NCBI GenBank assembly: GCA_003246455.1
Contig: QKAF01000009.1
Coordinates: 21,395 to 85,394, forward strand
DNA length: 64,000 nt
Source of the DNA: Bacteroidota bacterium
GTDB taxonomy: Bacteria; Bacteroidota; Ignavibacteria; SZUA-365
Direction: 5' to 3'
In this document: positions 45,606 through 53,445 of the stretch, piece by piece
How positions within the stretch are numbered: position 1 is the stretch's first letter
Layout of the letters: every line of letters begins with the position of its first letter
The notes under the pieces: generated by a model
Databases searched by the model: none
What the model saw: the letters and a program-made list of their open reading frames with translations, nothing else
What the model was told of the DNA's origin: nothing
Made by a program: the position numbers and the translations under genes

Positions 45606-46082
45606 ATGAAGAAAAGAATTGCGACCCTGTTTGCGCTGCTGCCGATGGCCGCGCTGATCCTGTCTGCCTGCTCGGCCGACGCCATCACGGATTCTCTCGC
45701 GATCCAGTACGGCGACATTACCATCGCCACGGAAAAGGGCTCGGGCAACGAGACCACGGTCAACGGCACCATCACCGTCCGCATGATCAACCGCACCGAG
45801 AAGCAGATGAACGTCGGTTTCCTCGAGGGTGAAATCATCAGTGCGTCGACGAACGAGGTGCTGCTGCGCTTCCGTCCGATCATTCCCGATTCGTACGGCT
45901 CGATCTCCACGATGCGGCTGCTTCCGAAGGAAACGCGCGACGTGCCGGTGGTGATGCCGCTCGGCCTCCAGGCCTTCGACAAGAGCAAGCATCCGCAGGT
46001 TATCGTCAGCCTCTCCTTCCAGACAACAGATGGATACCGCACCGATGCGAAGAGTCTCCCGGTCATGGTCACTGCCAAGTAA
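45606..46082 (+). CDS. Small lipoprotein, LEA/Ig-like
   Basis: This 158-residue protein has a lipoprotein signal peptide with lipobox LSAC (Cys at about 20). The mature part has VNGTITVRMINRTEKQMNVG and LLPKETRDVPVVMPLGLQ, a pattern that recalls LEA14/WHy-type beta-sandwich lipoproteins, though this is only a resemblance. Its 3' end overlaps the next lipoprotein gene by 53 bp. Function unknown; the start is fixed by the signal peptide. Confidence 0.65.
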   Translation: MKKRIATLFALLPMAALILSACSADAITDSLAIQYGDITIATEKGSGNETTVNGTITVRMINRTEKQMNVGFLEGEIISASTNEVLLRFRPIIPDSYGSISTMRLLPKETRDVPVVMPLGLQAFDKSKHPQVIVSLSFQTTDGYRTDAKSLPVMVTAK

Positions 46083-46551
46083 AATTGTTGCAGGCGCGGC
46101 GCTCGTCCTCGCGGCGAGCGCCTGCTCCACTCTCGCCCCACCCACGATTTACGACTGGCTTCACGTCGCGCCCGCGGAGACGCAGGTGTGGAACAACCGC
46201 ATGCCGGGGACGAAACCGCGCTGCAATGCACAGCTCCGTCTGCAGATCGTCAACCACGGGGAAAAAGACGTGCGCTTGTTCGACCCCGAGGCGACGGTCA
46301 TCGCCGCACCGGACGGACCGCCCCTCCGCCGCTTCACTCCGCTGATGTCCGTCAATGACAAACGGATTCGTGAACTCACGCTCGCGGCGGGTGATTCGAT
46401 CGAGGTCGGCTTCCGTTCCCCCGATTTCGGACTCGAACCCATAGACGGGGCGAAATACCCCAGACTGCGCATCATGCTGCGCATGGAATCATCGCTCGAA
46501 CAGCCCCTGCAGTTCGGCAGTCCGGTCGTCGAAATTTTCGAAACCCAGTAG
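46030..46551 (+). CDS. Small lipoprotein, LEA/Ig-like
   Basis: This 173-residue protein has a signal peptide ending ASAC (Cys about 32, fewer if the ATG at 46045 is used). The mature part has CNAQLRLQIVNHGEKDVRLF and LTLAAGDSIEVGFRSPDFG, the same general layout as the preceding lipoprotein, so the pair may be related or partner proteins. It overlaps that gene by 53 bp in another frame and is followed 7 bp later by the NHL protein. Confidence 0.6.
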   Translation: MDTAPMRRVSRSWSLPSKIVAGAALVLAASACSTLAPPTIYDWLHVAPAETQVWNNRMPGTKPRCNAQLRLQIVNHGEKDVRLFDPEATVIAAPDGPPLRRFTPLMSVNDKRIRELTLAAGDSIEVGFRSPDFGLEPIDGAKYPRLRIMLRMESSLEQPLQFGSPVVEIFETQ

Positions 46552-46558
46552 GTCTCCC

Positions 46559-47446
46559 ATGCGTCTCTCCATCGCGGCACTGATGCTTATCTGCGCCGTC
46601 GCTTCGCCGTCCGCTCTCGGGCAGGACACGGAGACCGACGCGGCGCGGCCGCTGGTTGAAGCGTACCGATTCGGCGCATTCGTTGCCGCCGAGGCGATCT
46701 CGGCCGACGCCTTCGGAAACGTCTTCGTTGCGGATGCGGGGACCTCCACCCTGCGCAAGTACGACATCCGCGGTACGATGCTGGCGGAGGTCGGCGGCCC
46801 GGGCTGGAACAACGAGCAGTTCGACCGGCCGACGGGCATCGAGGCCCGGCCGGGTATCGCGATCTATGTCGCCGACATGGGCAACAACCGCATCAGCCGT
46901 TTCGACCGCGACCTGCACTTCATGGCATCGCTCAGCGGGACGGACGGTTCGATCGACCCCGGCTTCGGCTATCCGCTCGACGTCGCGCAATCGACCCTCG
47001 AACAGCTGTTCGTTCTCGACGGGGAGAATAATCGCGTCCTCGCCCTGAGCGGCTTCAAAAGTGTCGACCGGGTGTTCGGCGACATCGCCTCGGGCGACGG
47101 ACGGCTTCAGGATCCGGTCGCCCTTGCAACGGACGGCAGCAACCTGCTCTTCGTGCTTGAAAGCGATCGCGTCGCGGTATTCGATTACTTCGGGAATTAT
47201 CTGCGCCAGTTCGGGCGCGGTCTGTTTTCCGACGCGCAGGGGCTCGCGATCCTGCCCGGACAGCTGCTCGTCGTAGCTCCCGATATGCTGCATTTCTTCA
47301 CCACCGGCGGCGAGCACCTCCGCAGTCTCGAACGGAAGCAGCTGATGCTGGCCGGCGACACGGGGGAATTCCGCGACGCGGTTTGGAGCGCCCCTTTTCT
47401 CTTGATCCTGACAACCCATTCAATTATACTGTTCCCGACCAACTAA
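46559..47446 (+). CDS. Exported NHL-repeat beta-propeller protein
   Basis: This 295-residue protein has a signal peptide (about 1-21, ending ALGQ). NHL-type blades follow: SADAFGNVFVADAGTSTLRK, NEQFDRPTGIEARPGIAIYV, ADMGNNRISRFDR, YPLDVAQSTLEQLFVLDGEN and LQDPVALATDGSNLLFVLES. Such propellers bind proteins or glycans outside the cytoplasm. It likely shares an operon with the two lipoproteins before it. The ssb promoter lies inside its 3' end. Confidence 0.8.
   Translation: MRLSIAALMLICAVASPSALGQDTETDAARPLVEAYRFGAFVAAEAISADAFGNVFVADAGTSTLRKYDIRGTMLAEVGGPGWNNEQFDRPTGIEARPGIAIYVADMGNNRISRFDRDLHFMASLSGTDGSIDPGFGYPLDVAQSTLEQLFVLDGENNRVLALSGFKSVDRVFGDIASGDGRLQDPVALATDGSNLLFVLESDRVAVFDYFGNYLRQFGRGLFSDAQGLAILPGQLLVVAPDMLHFFTTGGEHLRSLERKQLMLAGDTGEFRDAVWSAPFLLILTTHSIILFPTN
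47402..47430 (+). promoter_or_regulatory. Promoter of ssb inside the 3' end of the propeller gene
   Basis: TTGATC at 47402-47407, a 17-bp spacer and TATACT at 47425-47430, 50 bp before the ssb ATG, which has an AGGAGGA Shine-Dalgarno. Confidence 0.65.
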
Positions 47447-47479
47447 AATTTTTAGGGAACATTTTTAGGAGGAACCCCC

Positions 47480-47902
47480 ATGGCTTACGGTCTGAATAAG
47501 GTGATGCTGATCGGGCATCTCGGCAGCGATCCGGAATTGCGCTACACGGAAGGCAACGTTCCGGTGGTGACGTTCAACGTGGCGACGAACGAGTCGTACA
47601 AGGACCAGAACGGAAATCTCGTCGACCGCACCGAGTGGCATCGCGTCGTCGCATGGCGAAAACTCGCCGAACTCTTCGGTGAATACCTGAAGAAGGGCTC
47701 GAAAGTGTACCTGGAAGGAAAGCTGCAGACGCGCAGCTGGGACGACAAGGACGGCAACAAACGCTACACCACCGAGATCGTGGTGAGCGATTTCACCTTC
47801 CTCGACAGCAAGGCAGCCGGCGGCGGCCAGCAGAACGGCGGCGGTTCGCCCCTGCCTCCTCCCGAACCGGCGTCGGACAAGGAAGACGATCTCCCGTTCT
47901 AA
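47480..47902 (+). CDS. ssb: Single-stranded DNA-binding protein
   Basis: This 140-residue protein has an OB fold ([60 protein letters not shown]). A Gly/Gln/Pro linker leads to the acidic tip EDDLPF, which recruits repair and replication partners. Its stop codon overlaps the stop of the convergent ABC ATPase gene. Confidence 0.96.
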   Translation: MAYGLNKVMLIGHLGSDPELRYTEGNVPVVTFNVATNESYKDQNGNLVDRTEWHRVVAWRKLAELFGEYLKKGSKVYLEGKLQTRSWDDKDGNKRYTTEIVVSDFTFLDSKAAGGGQQNGGGSPLPPPEPASDKEDDLPF

Positions 47903-48717
47903 TCGGGTATCCGAACGTACTGGCCCGTCCCGTCCTGCGGGGCGGGCTTTTTTATTGTCCCTCCGTCTCCGGCTCGCTTCTTCTCCGCATCCGCATCGGA
48001 TCCGATCCCCGCGCCGACGGCGCCCTCCGCGGTCCCGGTCAGCACGCCATCGGTAATGCGCAGGACGCGCCCCGCAACTTCTTCCATCCGCAGGTCGTGG
48101 GTGGCACAGACGACACAGCAGCCGAACTCCCTCGCGCATCGCTGCAGCAGGGCCACGACTTCGAGCCCCTGATTCCATTCGAGACTGGCGGTCGGTTCGT
48201 CCGCGAGCAGGAGTTCCGGACGGTTCGCCACCGCCCGCGCGATGGCGACGCGCTGCTTTTCTCCATGGCTGAGCTCGGAAGGATACTTCCCGGCGAGACG
48301 ATCAATTTCGAGAATTTCCATCAGCTCCTTGGCGCGGCGCTTCGCCGGGGCACGTTCGACGCGGTTGAAGCGCTGGACGAGGGTGATGTTCTCCTCCACC
48401 TTCAGGACGTCGAAGAGGTGAAACGTCTGGAAGATGAATCCCATGCGTGCCGCGCGCAGCCGCTGCAGGGCCTGCGGCGGGAGTCCCGAGATGTCGTGCC
48501 CGAACAGTTCGACACTGCCGGCGGTCGGACGGATCAATCCCGCGAGCATGGAGAGCAGCGTGGTTTTTCCGCTGCCGCTCGGTCCGAGCAGAACGAGCAC
48601 CTCGCCGGACACGCCATCGAGTGTCGCCCCGCGTACGGCGTGCGTCACTCCCGCGCCGTGGGTGAAATTCCGGCTGGCATTCCGCATGCGGAAGACGGTG
48701 GCTTCTGGCGATCTCAT
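47899..48717 (-). CDS. ABC transporter ATP-binding protein (LolD/MacB/DevA type)
   Basis: This 272-residue ATPase has Walker [10 protein letters not shown] near 42-50, the Q-loop region [20 protein letters not shown], the signature [15 protein letters not shown] (SHGEK in place of SGGQ), Walker [17 protein letters not shown] and H-loop VVCATHD. It pairs with the FtsX-type permease, whose stop overlaps its ATG (ATGA). LolD/MacB/DevA relatives move lipoproteins, glycolipids or peptides. The last ~15 codons are convergent with the ssb terminator and overlap the ssb stop. It is the last gene of the aminolipid-type operon. Confidence 0.9.
   Translation of the reverse strand: MRSPEATVFRMRNASRNFTHGAGVTHAVRGATLDGVSGEVLVLLGPSGSGKTTLLSMLAGLIRPTAGSVELFGHDISGLPPQALQRLRAARMGFIFQTFHLFDVLKVEENITLVQRFNRVERAPAKRRAKELMEILEIDRLAGKYPSELSHGEKQRVAIARAVANRPELLLADEPTASLEWNQGLEVVALLQRCAREFGCCVVCATHDLRMEEVAGRVLRITDGVLTGTAEGAVGAGIGSDADAEKKRAGDGGTIKKPAPQDGTGQYVRIPD
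47923..47953 (+). terminator. Intrinsic terminator of ssb
   Basis: GCCCGTCCC (47923-47931), a 7-base loop and GGGGCGGGC (47939-47947) form a stem with one wobble pair, followed by TTTTTT. It lies inside the 3' coding end of the convergent ABC ATPase gene, where the minus strand reads as codons for [10 protein letters not shown]. Confidence 0.88.
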
Positions 48718-49820
48718 TGGTATACCTCCAGTGCGTAAATGCTGTGCAGACGCCGCATCGACAGCAGTGCGCTGCCCTCGCCGACGACGATGCACAGGGC
48801 CACCACGAGCAGGACATGGGGCAGCGTGGTGACGGTATTGATTTCCGGGGAGATCCGTTCCACGAGCGAAACGAGAAGCGGGAACATGCCGAGCCCCGCC
48901 GCGATGCCGAACAGCGCGAGCATCAGCGCGTACACCGCGATACTGCCGGGGAGATAGCCGCGAGGTGCGCCGAGGGTTTTCATCACGGCGAAATCCCTGC
49001 GACGCTCGAGTATCGTGATGCCGAGCAGCAGGCTGAGAATGACGGTCATCACCACGACCCCGATGCCCGCGATGGCAAAGAGCAGCGGCAGGAATCCGGA
49101 TTCCATTTCGGCCAGGTTGTTTTCGAGAAATGTCCCGTCGGTGAAGCCCGCCGTGCCCGGCACTTTCTCTTCGATGCGCCGGACGAGCCGGTCCGGAATC
49201 GCTCCGGGGGCCGCTTCGACCAGGTACAGTGAAACCAGATCAGGGATTCCCGCAACGCTCCGTGCCCGCGCGAGCGTCACGAACCCGTATTGGATCACGA
49301 ACGCGTTTGTCCCGGTACTGAGACCGCAGACGGTAAGCCTCGTGCCGTTGATCGAGACCGTATCCCCGATTCCCACTTCCATTTTCCGGGCGAACGCGCG
49401 GTCGAGCACGATATCGCTGTCGGAATGCACGCCGCGTCCCGCAAATAACGCGGGGGGACCGCCGAGGCGCTGCGTATGGTCATACCCCGCGAGGAAAACG
49501 GTCGCGCGCTGCGCACCGCGGTGCAGCGACGGCAGCAGAAGCAGAACCGGATGCGCATCGCGCACCCCATCGCAGGAACGGATCTCGTTTTCGATGGCTG
49601 CGGTGAGAAACGACGTCCCGCGGAGGAGATTCGTACTGTTCTGCCGCAGCACCCAGACGTCGCAGCCGTTCCTGCGAATGTAATCCACCGATCCGTCCGC
49701 GACTCCCCGGTACGTGGCGAGCAGGAACAGCATCATCACCGCGCACAGGGCGATCGCCGCGATCGTCAGAAACAGGCGCTGCGGCTGACGCTGCAGCAGG
49801 CGGAACGCATAAAGAAACAT
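48714..49820 (-). CDS. ABC transporter permease (FtsX/DevC-like)
   Basis: This 368-residue permease has an N-terminal helix (LFLTIAAIALCAVMMLFLLA near 15-34), a large extracytoplasmic domain (about 40-240) and three C-terminal helices. FAVMKTLGAPRGYLPGSIAV near 274-293 is the hallmark of MacB/FtsX/DevC permeases. DevC acts in export of heterocyst glycolipids in cyanobacteria, which fits an export role for a lipid made by this operon. A GGAGGT Shine-Dalgarno precedes ATG 49820; 18 bp separate it from the aldolase-like gene. Confidence 0.88.
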   Translation of the reverse strand: MFLYAFRLLQRQPQRLFLTIAAIALCAVMMLFLLATYRGVADGSVDYIRRNGCDVWVLRQNSTNLLRGTSFLTAAIENEIRSCDGVRDAHPVLLLLPSLHRGAQRATVFLAGYDHTQRLGGPPALFAGRGVHSDSDIVLDRAFARKMEVGIGDTVSINGTRLTVCGLSTGTNAFVIQYGFVTLARARSVAGIPDLVSLYLVEAAPGAIPDRLVRRIEEKVPGTAGFTDGTFLENNLAEMESGFLPLLFAIAGIGVVVMTVILSLLLGITILERRRDFAVMKTLGAPRGYLPGSIAVYALMLALFGIAAGLGMFPLLVSLVERISPEINTVTTLPHVLLVVALCIVVGEGSALLSMRRLHSIYALEVYQ

Positions 49821-49838
49821 GTCACACCTCCTGCGGTA

Positions 49839-50924
49839 TCAGGAAAACATCGGGACACTCACCTGCAGCTGGCCGCGAATGCGATCGAATATCTCCGGGA
49901 GGCTGCTGCCGGTGATCGTCAGGCCGTGATTCTTCAGACCGAGCGCGCAATGCGCGGGGTCCGGGGCGGTCCGGAGCAGGGCGACGACCTCCCGGGCGAG
50001 TTCCCAGGTGCCGCAGGGATAGTTCTGCCGCGTACTCAGGACGCCGTCGATCCACGCGTGGACATGCACGATGGCCCCGACGCCGGGAAATTCCTTATAG
50101 ATCAGGTAATGTTCGACCGCATCCACCGACACCCGCGCCGTTTCGGGCGAATCGGGGAAGACGCTGCATTGCACGGTACCCGTTGATTCGTCGAAATCCT
50201 TGACGAGCAGAATATCGCGGCCGACGTCGCCGAGTCTGCGCTTGTCCACCCCGCGGCCGGTCATCCAGAATGTCGCGTCTCCGAATCCGGGAACGGACTC
50301 ACGCGCCGAGAGATTTCCGTAACTCGCACCCGTGATGCCGAAGATATGGTAGAGGTGCTGGCGGTCGCGTTCGGGGAGAATGGAGTCGAGCGGGAACGGC
50401 AGGGGGAGTACCCCGAGCGTGTCGAGTTCCGCCGCGTAACGGCGGACGTCCGCGATGACCGGCGAACCGCCGCGGAAACGCTCCGGCAGGTCTGGATCGA
50501 GCTGATTGTCCGTGGCAAAGCGGGCGCCGACAACGGGCATGATGCGCGCGAACACCGCGGCGGCATCGAACGGAAGCGTATAGAATCCGACTTCGGGGGT
50601 CGTGAAGTAGGCCTGCATTCTCCCGTCGCCCTGCGTCACGAAGCACACGACGAGGTTCGACAGCGTGCGCACGAGCGTCCGATAGCATATCGCCTTCAGC
50701 TGCTGCACGTCCATTTCGGGCAGCCGCATCAGCGACACCACGAAAACGGATTTTGATTTCCGACGGAACAGCCGCGGGTTTTCCGCGGTCGTGAGGTTGA
50801 ACACGACGGTGGCGTCGCCGTTCTCGGTCACCTGGTGGCCGTGCGCGAGGAACTGTTCAATGAGCTTGTTCGTCGCTTCCTTGACCACGCCGTTGACCTG
50901 GTTTTCTATGATGTTGAATTTCAT
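49839..50924 (-). CDS. Class II aldolase/adducin-like protein with N-terminal extension
   Basis: This 361-residue protein has a C-terminal class II aldolase/adducin domain at about 185-350: ITGASYGNLSARE near 204-216, FWMTGRGVDKRRL, the metal site VHVHAWIDG near 290, and ALGLKNHGLTITGSSLPEIF near 330-349. This family makes or breaks C-C bonds or epimerises or dehydrates small sugar phosphates using zinc. The N-terminal ~180 residues (FNIIENQVNGVVKEATNKLI through LPFDAAAVFARIMPV) are not recognised. It lies 14 bp from the decarboxylase gene. Confidence 0.8.
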   Translation of the reverse strand: MKFNIIENQVNGVVKEATNKLIEQFLAHGHQVTENGDATVVFNLTTAENPRLFRRKSKSVFVVSLMRLPEMDVQQLKAICYRTLVRTLSNLVVCFVTQGDGRMQAYFTTPEVGFYTLPFDAAAVFARIMPVVGARFATDNQLDPDLPERFRGGSPVIADVRRYAAELDTLGVLPLPFPLDSILPERDRQHLYHIFGITGASYGNLSARESVPGFGDATFWMTGRGVDKRRLGDVGRDILLVKDFDESTGTVQCSVFPDSPETARVSVDAVEHYLIYKEFPGVGAIVHVHAWIDGVLSTRQNYPCGTWELAREVVALLRTAPDPAHCALGLKNHGLTITGSSLPEIFDRIRGQLQVSVPMFS

Positions 50925-50938
50925 GACGTCCTCCGGAA

Positions 50939-52336
50939 TTAATGGGTGAAATCTCGTGCGGTCATATCTTCGAAAGTTTCCCTGCGCCGCAGCAGGCGTA
51001 CCGTTCCCCCCTCCACTCCTGCCACGGCGGGACGCGGATGTCCGAAGCCCGACTCCAACGCCAGGAAGTAGGCGCCGCTGTCCATCACCGCGAGAAGTTC
51101 GCCTTCCCGAATGGCCGGCATCCGTTTGTTGCGATAGACGACATCGGCGGCGAAACAGCCGGGTCCCGTGATCGTCACCGGTCCCTGGACCGGTCTGCGC
51201 ACCTGGGCGCAGGGAAAAACCTCATGATACTCGTACCAGGTCGGCAGTGTCACCGTCCCGAGTCCGCCGTCGGTGATGAGCCACGTGCCGACGCCCGGCC
51301 TGTGCTTCACGTACTCGACCCGAAGCAGGAGCAGCTGGGCGTCGCTGACCAGCGACCGTCCCGGTTCGAAAATCAGTTCCGGCGCCGCGTCGCCGAACAG
51401 CGCGTTCACCCCCTGCTGCACGCCCGCGACGAACGCATCGAAGTTCGGCGCCGCTTTCGCCGGATGATGCTGCGGAAGCCGTCCGGTAGCCTGCGCGCGC
51501 AGCATCTCCAGAGAAGTGAACTCCCGCGAAGTCGGAATGCCGAAGCCCCCGCCCACGTCAAGAACGTCCACCGCGAATCCCATGACGGCGATCTCCCTGA
51601 CGAGCGCGCGAAGGGAGCGGAGGGCGCGACCGTGTTCGTCCGCGTGCCGCAGGCCTGTTCCGATATGCAGATGCAGCCCGAGGAAGCGAAGCTGCGGATG
51701 CTTGCGCACGATGCGCAGCGCCTCGCGCACTTCCCCGCCGCGCAGGTCGAGACCGAACGGACTCCCGGTCCTGCTGGCGGTCGCTGTCCCGCGGTTCATG
51801 TGCCGGGGCGTGAAATCCGGGTTGATCCGCAGCAGCAGCGGCACGCGGCACTCCCGCGTCGCCGCAATCCGCGCGAGCCGTTCGAGCTCGCCAAGGGAAT
51901 CCACCACGAGGAGGCGCACGCCGTGCTCGCAGCAGGCATGCAGAAAGGCCTCGGTTTTGCATGGGCCGTTGACGATGATCTCCTCCCCGCGATATCCTGC
52001 GTGCAATGCCAGCCGCAGCTCGAAGTGCGTCATCACCTCAACCGACAGACCGGCCTCGCGCATCGCCGCAACGATCGCCGGCATGTTGTTCGCCTTCATC
52101 GCATAGTGCACGCGTGCACTGCTGCCGCAGTGCTCACCCACGCTTTGCAGCGCGGCGGCCGCAGTCGCCCGCAGACGCGGAATGTTGAGGACATGCAGGG
52201 GCGTGCCGTGGTGTTCGGCGACTGCGTGCAGATCGACGTCCTCCATCGCGAGCCGCCCATCCGCGAGAATGCGCAGTCCCCACGCGGAAGGAGGAAACGA
52301 CGCCCATGCATCTCCGTTTGTCTCATGCGCTTTCAT
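50939..52336 (-). CDS. PLP-dependent amino-acid decarboxylase (group IV, Orn/DAP decarboxylase family)
   Basis: This 465-residue fold-type III PLP enzyme has the PLP lysine in RVHYAMKANNMPAIVAAMRE near 75-94 and the phosphate loop VLDVGGGFGIPTS. Also present are FGLDLRGGEVREAL, HIGTGLRHADEHG, EPGRSLVSDAQLLLL and the active-site Cys in TGPGCFAADVVYRNKR. The family decarboxylates ornithine, lysine, diaminopimelate, arginine or carboxynorspermidine. Substrate here is unknown; see the operon finding. Its start overlaps the GNAT stop by 4 bp. Confidence 0.88.
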   Translation of the reverse strand: MKAHETNGDAWASFPPSAWGLRILADGRLAMEDVDLHAVAEHHGTPLHVLNIPRLRATAAAALQSVGEHCGSSARVHYAMKANNMPAIVAAMREAGLSVEVMTHFELRLALHAGYRGEEIIVNGPCKTEAFLHACCEHGVRLLVVDSLGELERLARIAATRECRVPLLLRINPDFTPRHMNRGTATASRTGSPFGLDLRGGEVREALRIVRKHPQLRFLGLHLHIGTGLRHADEHGRALRSLRALVREIAVMGFAVDVLDVGGGFGIPTSREFTSLEMLRAQATGRLPQHHPAKAAPNFDAFVAGVQQGVNALFGDAAPELIFEPGRSLVSDAQLLLLRVEYVKHRPGVGTWLITDGGLGTVTLPTWYEYHEVFPCAQVRRPVQGPVTITGPGCFAADVVYRNKRMPAIREGELLAVMDSGAYFLALESGFGHPRPAVAGVEGGTVRLLRRRETFEDMTARDFTH

Positions 52337-53445
52337 GGCTTCACCTGCTTGCGATATATCGTGTAGTGACGATCCTCGGTGAGTCCCAGTTTATCGGCCG
52401 AGGCGCGCGCCTGGTCGTTGTCTGCCGACACCCACGTGCATTCGAGCGTGTCGAAGCGGGAGGCGAGCCGGAGCGCGGCGTTGAGCATCAGCGCGTATCC
52501 GCGGCTGCCGCGAAACTCTTTCTTGATGCCCCCGGCGTAAAGAATCAGATTCCGGATTCCGCGTTTTCTGCGCTGAAAGCCGAGCAGCTGCAGCAGACGC
52601 AGTTTCCCGCGCATCGGCCGCAGCAGCGGATTGATGTCATAGACGAACATCGTGACGCCCACCGGCATTCCGCGATACTCCAGTAGGAGTATCAGTTCGG
52701 GATCGGTAACGTACGCGATCATGGAAGCGCCGAACGCGAATTCCTCTTTCGTCGACGGAAGGAAATGCCAGTTCTCGGAAAACGAATCGTTGAAAATCTC
52801 TCGCATGAATTCCAGGTCGCGCACGCGCCGCTTCATATCGAAGTTTCGGATCGTGTATTCTCCCAGCTGCCGCCGATCGGCGAGTTCTCCGTATCGCGCG
52901 CGGATGCTCCCGGCGCAGTCGTCGTTGCGCGCGGTGTATTTCCGGGATTCCATACCGTACCCCAGCGCCGCGAGCTGCGCGTTGTACCACGACGGATTGT
53001 ACGTCTGGAAAAACGACGGCGGGCGGTCGAAGGTGTCGTCGAGCATCCCCAGCTCGGAATAGTGGCAGGGATTGAACGGACCCTCGATCGCCGTGACTCC
53101 CTCTGCGGCGCAGTAGCTTTCGGCCTCGGCAAACACCGCCGCTGCCGCTTCCGGATCGGATGCCTCGAAGAACCCGAAGAATGCCACCCGTTCTCCCCAG
53201 CGGTCGGCATGCGCCTGGCTGACGGTGATGGCGATGCGCGCGGCAGGACGGCCGTCACGACGCGCAAGGAACAGGCGCAGCGTCGCGGAGCGATAGTAGG
53301 GATTGCGCGCAGGATCCAGCGTACGCCGCACTTCGCGTTCGAGCGGAGCGATCCAGTGCGGATCGTCGCGATACACGTCCGCGGCCAGGCGGATGAATTC
53401 CGTCAGATCGCGGCGGTCTGATACGATATGGACGCTGATGGCCAT
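52333..53445 (-). CDS. GNAT-superfamily acyltransferase-like protein (YghO-like)
   Basis: This 370-residue protein has an N-terminal half typical of a group of large GNAT-like proteins: FIRLAADVYRDDPHWIAPLE near 15-34, GRPAARIAITV, FFGFFEASDPEAAAAVFAEA, and EGPFNPCHYSELGMLDD then PPSFFQTYNPSWY. The C-terminal half has a second GNAT-like part (YALMLNAALRLASRF and an ECTWVSADN strand). N-acyltransferases of the GNAT superfamily include the bacterial ceramide synthase. ATG 53445 lies inside the BtaA-fusion gene's 3' end (43-bp overlap). Confidence 0.72.
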   Translation of the reverse strand: MAISVHIVSDRRDLTEFIRLAADVYRDDPHWIAPLEREVRRTLDPARNPYYRSATLRLFLARRDGRPAARIAITVSQAHADRWGERVAFFGFFEASDPEAAAAVFAEAESYCAAEGVTAIEGPFNPCHYSELGMLDDTFDRPPSFFQTYNPSWYNAQLAALGYGMESRKYTARNDDCAGSIRARYGELADRRQLGEYTIRNFDMKRRVRDLEFMREIFNDSFSENWHFLPSTKEEFAFGASMIAYVTDPELILLLEYRGMPVGVTMFVYDINPLLRPMRGKLRLLQLLGFQRRKRGIRNLILYAGGIKKEFRGSRGYALMLNAALRLASRFDTLECTWVSADNDQARASADKLGLTEDRHYTIYRKQVKP

